Below are positions 59,501 through 64,000 of a DNA stretch of 64,000 nucleotides, piece after piece (position 1 is the stretch's first letter; every line of letters starts with the position of its first letter). The translations under genes and the position numbers were made by a program. Under the pieces are notes generated by a model. It saw only the letters and a program-made list of their open reading frames with translations, did not search any database and was not told the origin of the DNA. The DNA lies in contig NZ_KB913029.1 of assembly GCF_000384115.1 (NCBI RefSeq), positions 1,956,907-2,020,906 of the forward strand. Reading direction: 5' to 3'. The DNA comes from Sporichthya polymorpha DSM 43042. GTDB lineage: Bacteria; Actinomycetota; Actinomycetes; Sporichthyales; Sporichthyaceae.

Positions 59501-60508
59501 GACGCCGTCGAGTGTGACGATCGGGTTGACCGGCGGAATGTGCCCGCCGTCGACGACGATCAGGACATGCGGGGTGGCCGGGGCGCCACCGGTCTGGGCG
59601 CCGAAGCGGGGCCGTTCGGCCAGATCGGCCGGCAACAGCGGAATCAGGTCCTCGAGGGAGTCCGAGACCTGGCGGGCCGGGCCGGCGCCGTCACGCTCGC
59701 GGGGGCTGGCGGCGTGCGGCAGCCACTTGACCCACTCCCACTCCGCGCGGGCCTCGCTGCCGGCAACGACGGCGATCACGAGGTGGTCCGGAGAGTGGAA
59801 CGTGGCGGCGTGGGTGACGATCGCTCGTGCGAGCGCACGGACGGAATCGACCTGGTCGCCGGTGACCTCGACCTTGGCGAAGCCGCGGAGGGGGAAGGCG
59901 GTCGGGAGATCGGGCTGGATCCGGTGCGTGGCGAGCAGTCGGTGAAGAGCCGAAGCGGTGACGGGGTCGAGCGTGTCGAGGGGCGCCGTCTCCGGCGTCA
60001 CGAGGTTGACCGACAGCGGCTGCGGTGCCACGCCGTAACGGATGGTCAGAAAGTCCTCGGATGAGGGCGCGCGTTCCCAGACGCGGCCACCCTCGGCGGC
60101 GATCGCCGGGAGGTGAGCGGGGTCCGGGTACACCCAGGTCAGGGCGTCCCGCTGCCGGTCGGCGGCCTCGCGTGCGGTCTTACGGATCCCAGCCAGGTAG
60201 CGCAGGTACTCCCGGCGTTGGTCACTGACCTTCGACGTCCACTGGGTGCGCTGGCGGATGGCGCTGACCGCGACGAAGCCCAGGGACGCGACGAGCATCA
60301 TCCCGGCGGTGATGAATCCCTTCGCGCCCGGTTGGGAGGTCGCGATGAACACGATCGACCCGACGCTCGCCAGCATCGGGAGGACGTTCATCATCAGCGA
60401 GCCTGCGCCCTCGGCAGGAATCAATTCGGGCGGCGACTGCAGCGTGATGTTCCCCTGCGGCACCGTCGGTGGCTCGATCCGGGCGGTCTGACGAAGGGTC
60501 GTCGGCAC
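56546..60508 (-). CDS. eccC: Type VII secretion ATPase EccC
   Basis: A 1320-residue FtsK/SpoIIIE-type motor, fused (EccCa+EccCb). Two N-terminal TMs (about 40-57 and 63-83), then three ATPase domains. D1 has Walker A GATGSGKS (484-491) and Walker B FIVVDEFTE. D2 has GGPRSGKS (834-841) but VFVIVDGW, a Gly instead of catalytic Glu, as expected for an inactive regulatory domain. D3 has GDGGSGKS (1118-1125). GTG start. It drives export of WXG100 substrates. Heads the minus-strand operon with the zinc-ribbon/SPFH genes. Confidence 0.95.
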   Translation of the reverse strand: MPTTLRQTARIEPPTVPQGNITLQSPPELIPAEGAGSLMMNVLPMLASVGSIVFIATSQPGAKGFITAGMMLVASLGFVAVSAIRQRTQWTSKVSDQRREYLRYLAGIRKTAREAADRQRDALTWVYPDPAHLPAIAAEGGRVWERAPSSEDFLTIRYGVAPQPLSVNLVTPETAPLDTLDPVTASALHRLLATHRIQPDLPTAFPLRGFAKVEVTGDQVDSVRALARAIVTHAATFHSPDHLVIAVVAGSEARAEWEWVKWLPHAASPRERDGAGPARQVSDSLEDLIPLLPADLAERPRFGAQTGGAPATPHVLIVVDGGHIPPVNPIVTLDGVSGVTVLDLPETWTEVTDPHLLRLGVTERQRQDGRVIVEAAMLRSDPVTIWADQLSATEAEAVARRLAPLWTTAPIKRAGEAGAGVRDLFDLLNLGDVRDFDIDTAWRPRPNRDRLRVPIGNTEDGAPVAMDIKESAQQGMGPHGLVIGATGSGKSEFLRTLVLGLVATHSPDALNLILVDFKGGATFAGMSELPHVSAVITNLADEITLVDRMQDALAGEMVRRQELLREAGNFASVKDYEKARLAGADLAPLPSLFIVVDEFTELLAAKPDFAELFVAIGRLGRSMSIHLLLATQRLEEGKLRGLDSHLSYRVGLRTFSANESRAVIGVDWAYTLPAVPGLGYLKPDPETLIKFTASYVSGPPPARRVARATSATQQQILPFVTTPVLLAESFEAAPEPEITETETRSEVDILVERLRDRGPRAHQVWLPPLDVPDTLDSLMTDLTVVDGVGLVSPSWRGRGSLVVPLGIVDKPALQRRDTLVLDLGGAAGHAAIVGGPRSGKSTLLRTFVASLALTRTPAEVQCYVLDFGGGTFTSLTDLPHVAGVATRSEPDVVRRIVAEVQGITSAREAYFRANAIDSIETYRARKAAGTADDGYGDVFVIVDGWSTIRADFEALELELTELASRGLTFGVHLIVGATRWNDFRSTIRDLFGTQLELRLGDPQDSMIDRKVAANVPTARPGRGLLPGKFHFLAALPRLDGDHEPGTLGAGVAHLVQAVAAAAPTSGPKLRLLPEQIGIDEVRAAVAADDPRLLLGVNERDLAPVGLDPVAEPLLMVYGDGGSGKSALLRTYAHEVMRRFGSDQAQLAIVDYRRALLGEVPADYLFEYMTGAAGAGPAVGELAQYLKGRLPGPDVTPTQLRERSWWTGKDVYLLVDDYELVTGSTGSPLAPLVELLPQARDIGLHLVIARRSGGAARAQFEPVIQSMRDLAAAGVVLAGDPAEGPLVGNARPAPGVPGRGQLVTRDRGTEVVQIAWTPPHV

Positions 60509-60673
60509 GACAGCCTCCCCGTGGCAGGTGGTTGGGGCTCGCGCGGCGGGTGTCCGGTGTGGTGCGATTACCCGCGATCACCGCATTGCTCCGGTCGGTA
60601 TCGGACCAGATGGGCCGTTTCGGTGGCAAGGGTGATCGGTCACGGATCCGTAGCCGGCGGACCAGGAGCGCCC

Positions 60674-62047
60674 ATGACGGTGACCTCGACGGAGGCCGGA
60701 CGCGTCCGCGCGACCGACACCTTCCGCCTGTCCGTCCGCGCCGCGGGCGGCCGTGCGGACGTCGTTGCCACAGCGACGACTACTCCCGCCGAACTGCTGC
60801 AGGCGTTCGACGTCGATCCGGAGCTGACGATCCTGACCCGGGCAACCGGGGCGGTCCTCGATCCGGACGTCCCGCTCGGTGCGCAGGGTGTTCGTGACGG
60901 GGACCTGCTGGCCGTGCTCGACCCGGGCGCGACCGAGTCGCACGTGACGCCCCGTCGGGTCGCGCACGCGAAGCCGGCCGGCCCGGTGGCCGTTCCGCTG
61001 GAGCTGGCGCTGTTGCCGGGCGCGCTCGCGCTGGCCGGCCTGGCCGCCGGCCTGGCCACCTTCGCCGAGACGGCGGCTCGGCTGGGCATCGGCGCCGGGC
61101 TGGTGCTCGCCGGGGCGATCGTCGCCCTCGCTCCGCGTCGGGGCCTGTTGGTGGCGGGCGCCGAGGCGCTGGGACCGGTCTTCCTGGCCGCGGCGGCGGT
61201 GGCCGTGATTCCTCGGGACGAGGCCGGTGCGGACCTGCTCGCGATCGTTGCCGCCGGCGTGGTCGCCGCTCAGGCGGCGGCGTTGCTGAGACTGATCGCG
61301 ACCCCCGCAGCGCAGCCGGCGCTGGTCGTCTGGATGTGGGCCGGCGGGGCCGTCGCGGTGACCGCCGGGGGTGTGCTGGCCGGGGGCGGCAGCCCGCGAG
61401 TCGTCTGGGCGCTGCTCGCCGTGGTTGCCGTCGGCGCGACCCGCCTGCTGCCCCGGCTCGCCGTGGACGTCCCGGACGAGCAACTGATCGACACCGAGAA
61501 GATGGCGTCGACCACCTGGTCCCTGCGCGGCAGGCTGATCACCCGCAAGGTCCGGGTCCGTACCGCCGAGGTCGAGCGGACCGTGCTGAGTGGCCGTCAT
61601 TTGCTCGACGCCGCGTCGGTGGTGGCGTCCGCGGCCGTGGGGGCGGTCGCGGTCGCGCTCGCGGTGGATCCGGTCGACGGCTGGGAGCGTTGGGCCGCTT
61701 TCGGTGCCGGTGGTCTCGCCGGGACCGCCCTCCTGCTCGGTTCCCGCGCCTACGCCGGGGGACTGCCGCGGCTCGCGCAGCGCCTCGGCGGGCTGGTGGC
61801 CGTGGCGGCCGGTGCCGGCGGAGCGCTCGCGGCTGCCTCCGACGTCGGCCGGTTGGGCGTGGCGGTCGGGTGCTTCGTGCTCGCGCTGCCGGTCGTGTTC
61901 GCGGCCGTGGCGCTCGGGCGCGGCTGGCGGACGGTGTGGTGGGCCCGACTGGGCGATCTGGCCGAGTCGTTGGCAATGGCGTCCGTCGTTCCGGTCGCGC
62001 TGCTCGCCGTCGGCACCTTTGGTCACTTCCGTCAGATGGTGTCGTGA
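60674..62047 (+). CDS. eccD: Type VII secretion integral membrane protein EccD
   Basis: A 457-residue protein: N-terminal ubiquitin-like domain (about 12-85, FRLSVRAAGGRADVVA to GDLLAVLDPG), then about ten to eleven TM helices from residue 105 to the end. RLPRLAVD-type loop (TRLLPRLAVDVPDEQL) follows TM6 as in EccD proteins. Forms the membrane channel with EccB, EccC and EccE. ATG 60674 with AGGAG at 60664-60668. Divergent from eccC across 165 bp. Confidence 0.93.
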   Translation: MTVTSTEAGRVRATDTFRLSVRAAGGRADVVATATTTPAELLQAFDVDPELTILTRATGAVLDPDVPLGAQGVRDGDLLAVLDPGATESHVTPRRVAHAKPAGPVAVPLELALLPGALALAGLAAGLATFAETAARLGIGAGLVLAGAIVALAPRRGLLVAGAEALGPVFLAAAAVAVIPRDEAGADLLAIVAAGVVAAQAAALLRLIATPAAQPALVVWMWAGGAVAVTAGGVLAGGGSPRVVWALLAVVAVGATRLLPRLAVDVPDEQLIDTEKMASTTWSLRGRLITRKVRVRTAEVERTVLSGRHLLDAASVVASAAVGAVAVALAVDPVDGWERWAAFGAGGLAGTALLLGSRAYAGGLPRLAQRLGGLVAVAAGAGGALAAASDVGRLGVAVGCFVLALPVVFAAVALGRGWRTVWWARLGDLAESLAMASVVPVALLAVGTFGHFRQMVS

Positions 62048-62065
62048 GAGGAGGGAGGGATCGGG

Positions 62066-62383
62066 ATGGTCGGCATGTCAGAAGTCAGCGCGCAGGCCGG
62101 TGCGCTGGAGAGTTCGGCGAAACTCGTGGCGGCTGCGCGAGCGGATCTGGACAAGCAGTGCGATGGCCTTCGTGAGCAACTGAGCCAGCTCAAGGACAAC
62201 TGGCGCGGGGCCGCCGCGCTCGCGTTCACCGAGCTGCTCGAGCAGTGGGAGGACCAGACCCGCCGGACGATCGCGGCCCTCGACGACTTCGAGTCCAAGC
62301 TCCGGGCCACCGATCGGGCCCACGTCCGCGTGGACCAGGAAGTGCACGACGCGGGCAAGCGGCTCAGTGCCCGTCTCGGCTGA
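62066..62383 (+). CDS. WXG100 protein 1
   Basis: A 105-residue helical hairpin protein with NWRGAAALAF (W-x-G) at the turn. Candidate ESX substrate or chaperone partner. ATG 62066 or 62075. The C-terminus is GKRLSARLG; no clear YxxxD/E secretion signal is obvious. Confidence 0.9.
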   Translation: MVGMSEVSAQAGALESSAKLVAAARADLDKQCDGLREQLSQLKDNWRGAAALAFTELLEQWEDQTRRTIAALDDFESKLRATDRAHVRVDQEVHDAGKRLSARLG

Positions 62384-62574
62384 CCGGTCGGGCGGTGCGA
62401 GGGTCTTGACCATCGCTTCACAGTTTGTCCCCAACGGCCTGATCCCATTTGGCCGATTTGGGTCTAGGGTCGTGCCGCGATCGGCAGATCGTGACCGCAG
62501 GCGCACGCTTCGTCCCCACCGAGGGTGGCCCGCACCCGAAGCGCAGCCGGGTTGATCCCACGGGAGGTGCCGGC

Positions 62575-62886
62575 ATGGCCGGTGAGATCAGCAAGCAGGA
62601 TCAGGCGCTCAACCGGGCGGCGAGTCTCGTCGCCGAAGCCCGGCAGGAGCTGGGGGGCCAGCTCCAGCAGCTGGGCGGCAAGCTGCAGGGCATCGGCTCG
62701 CAGTGGCGGGGATCGGGTGCGGCCGCGTTCACCAACGTGATGGAGCGTTGGAACGCGGACGCCCAGAAGATCATCCAGTCGCTGGAGACCTTCGAGGACA
62801 ACCTGAAGAAGTCCGAGTCGACCTACACGGCGGCGGACGACGCCCAGTCGGCGGCGTTCACCCGGCTGTCCGGACGACTGGGCTGA
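62575..62886 (+). CDS. WXG100 protein 2 (EsxB-like)
   Basis: A 103-residue WXG100 protein with QWRGSGAAAF. The C-terminal YTAADDAQSAAFTRLSGRLG contains Y-x-x-x-D, the export signal that EccC recognises on EsxB-type partners. GGGAGG precedes ATG. It shares its C-terminal RLG ending with protein 1, so the two are paralogues. A 191-bp gap upstream may hold a separate promoter. Confidence 0.93.
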   Translation: MAGEISKQDQALNRAASLVAEARQELGGQLQQLGGKLQGIGSQWRGSGAAAFTNVMERWNADAQKIIQSLETFEDNLKKSESTYTAADDAQSAAFTRLSGRLG

Positions 62887-62897
62887 GGAGAACGGTC

Positions 62898-63185
62898 ATG
62901 AGCGAGTTCAAGGTCAATTTCGGTGCCCTCGACACCGCCGCCGCCGACATCACCAGCGCCGGCAAGGCGCTCGAGTCCCGGCTGGGCGAACTGGACCGGT
63001 CGTTGGCGCCGCTGCGCTCGGACTGGACCGGCGCGGCCAGCGAGGCCTACGCCCAGTCCAAGGCCCAGTGGACGAACGCCATCAACGACATGAATCAGCT
63101 GCTCAACGACATCGGCCAGGCCGTGGCCCAGTCCGGCGGCAGCTACCAGGACATGGAGAAGTCCAACTCCACGATGTGGAGCTAG
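62898..63185 (+). CDS. WXG100 protein 3 (EsxA-like)
   Basis: A 95-residue ESAT-6-like protein with DWTGAASEAY (W-x-G) and an extended end (YQDMEKSNSTMWS). It follows protein 2 by 11 bp, the usual esxB-esxA pair order, so these two probably form the secreted heterodimer. Confidence 0.93.
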   Translation: MSEFKVNFGALDTAAADITSAGKALESRLGELDRSLAPLRSDWTGAASEAYAQSKAQWTNAINDMNQLLNDIGQAVAQSGGSYQDMEKSNSTMWS

Positions 63186-63191
63186 CTCCCC

Positions 63192-63776
63192 ATGAGCACG
63201 CCGATGACCTCACCGGGAAATCCCGGTGAGGTCCAGGTCGACGTCGAGAGTCTCGACGCCTACCTGCGTGAGGTGCTGATCCCGCTCTCCGAGCGGGCCC
63301 ACTCCGTCGCGAACAAGTTCACCGAGGTCCCGCTGTCGGTGGACATGTTCGGACCGATCCCGCATGCCAAGCAGCTCGCGGAGCGTCACAAGTGGGGATT
63401 TGACGTGTACCGCCCGACGTTGGAAGCGCTGGCCAACGACGTCGACACGCTGGTCGACAAGCTCGGCAAGGTCATCCAGACCTACCGCGACCAGGACGAC
63501 CAGGTCGGGGCGGCCCTGGCCAAGCTCGGCGCCGTCCTCTCCGGGGAGGGCGGGTACACCGCGGCCGCGACCTGGGAACGGGAGCGGGCCGAGCACGGCG
63601 GCACCCCGGCTTCGCTGCCACCGCCGCCCCTCGCCACTGCGCCGGGAGCCCCTTCCCCCACCACGGTCCAGCCGGACACCCTCCCGGAACCGGCCGCGTC
63701 GGCCGAGCCGCCGCCGGCCGCCGTGCCCGCCAAGCCCGCAGAGCCGAAGCCGTCCGGCACGGATGCGTTGAGTTAG
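63192..63776 (+). CDS. ESX-associated helical/proline-rich protein
   Basis: A 194-residue protein: residues 15-115 are helical (VDVESLDAYLREVLIPLSERAHSVANKF, later LVDKLGKVIQTYRDQDDQVGAALAKLG) and look like a long WXG/EspB-type domain without the W-x-G. Residues 125-194 are Pro/Ala/Glu-rich and disordered. The layout recalls secreted ESX-associated proteins such as EspC, EspB or PE/PPE-like partners. No family firmly recognised. It lies 6 bp after WXG100 protein 3 and 8 bp before mycP. Confidence 0.75.
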   Translation: MSTPMTSPGNPGEVQVDVESLDAYLREVLIPLSERAHSVANKFTEVPLSVDMFGPIPHAKQLAERHKWGFDVYRPTLEALANDVDTLVDKLGKVIQTYRDQDDQVGAALAKLGAVLSGEGGYTAAATWERERAEHGGTPASLPPPPLATAPGAPSPTTVQPDTLPEPAASAEPPPAAVPAKPAEPKPSGTDALS

Positions 63777-63784
63777 GAGTGAAC

Positions 63785-64000
63785 GTGCGTCTTGGTTCTC
63801 GGGGGCGTCTGGCCCTCGCCGCAGCCGCCCTCGGCCTCGTGGGCGCGCAGGCGATCGCCAGCCCGGCAGCGGGGCGACCCCTCGCTGACGACGGCTACGG
63901 GAAGGACTCGTGGTGGTACCAGGCCATGGGTCTCGCCGAGGCGCACAAGATCTCAACCGGCAAGGGCGTCACGATCGCCGTCATTGACGGCCCGATCGAC
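63785..64000 (+). CDS. mycP: Mycosin (MycP) subtilisin-like protease, partial
   Basis: The first 72 residues of a secreted serine protease, cut by the window end. Signal peptide LALAAAALGLVGAQAIASPAAG, the mycosin WWYQAMGLAEAHKISTGKGVTIAVI region and the catalytic Asp in VIDGPID. GTG start. Mycosins are essential for assembly of the ESX membrane complex. Confidence 0.88.
   Translation, partial: MRLGSRGRLALAAAALGLVGAQAIASPAAGRPLADDGYGKDSWWYQAMGLAEAHKISTGKGVTIAVIDGPID

Noticed and set aside
50050-64000. Claim of a complete ESX system
   Set aside because: EccB and EccE are not visible. They may lie beyond the right edge, so completeness cannot be stated.

Overview
GC-rich (about 70% by eye) actinobacterial chromosome segment. 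Lineage markers are a WhiG-family sigma factor with an RsiG-type anti-sigma, a type VII secretion (ESX) locus with EccC, EccD, WXG100 proteins and a mycosin, an F420-type luciferase-like oxidoreductase, a DosR-like box and frequent GTG starts. A non-mycobacterial, sporulating or motile actinomycete (Sporichthya/Frankia-like) fits, but the species cannot be fixed from this window.

Region 1 (about 1.4-15.2 kb and 17-33.4 kb) is a complete Gram-positive type IV pilus (T4P) system. It has two major-pilin genes (pilA), three consecutive minor-pilin modules that each follow a PilV-PilW-PilX-like order, pilC-pilT, pilT2-rsiG-pilB, and pilM-pilN-pilO-x-y-pilD. Between them lie a Dos-type nitroreductase with a truncated GAF histidine kinase, an MMPL transporter with its TetR regulator, and an M15-like/LysM cell-wall protein. 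whiG follows at 34.2 kb. Seven T4P transcription-unit fronts carry the same 29-bp promoter-like arrangement, CTCAA(C/G)-N15-(G)CCGA(C/T)A(C/A), close to the sigma-28/WhiG consensus. Since rsiG (c-di-GMP-armed anti-WhiG factor) lies between pilT2 and pilB, the locus looks like a self-contained c-di-GMP/RsiG/WhiG pilus regulon.

Region 2 (35-49.5 kb) is ordinary chromosome. It holds citrate synthase, a MocR regulator, a lipoprotein, NADH dehydrogenase II, an isochorismatase-like hydrolase, an LLM oxidoreductase, DUF1697, an ArsR-SRPBCC pair with twin operators, a TRIC channel, a QorB/HxlR pair, an intact IS1380-family insertion with a TTAG target duplication inside a long palindrome, and tRNA-Arg(ACG) with its terminator.

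Region 3 (50-64 kb) is a type VII secretion locus. On the minus strand a six-gene operon starts with eccC and continues with a zinc-ribbon membrane protein, an SPFH/GYF protein and three more zinc-ribbon paralogues. On the plus strand are eccD, three WXG100 proteins, a helical/proline-rich ESX-associated protein and the start of mycP, cut by the window edge. The fusion of an ESX ATPase operon with an SPFH plus four-paralogue zinc-ribbon set is the best candidate here for an undescribed membrane complex.
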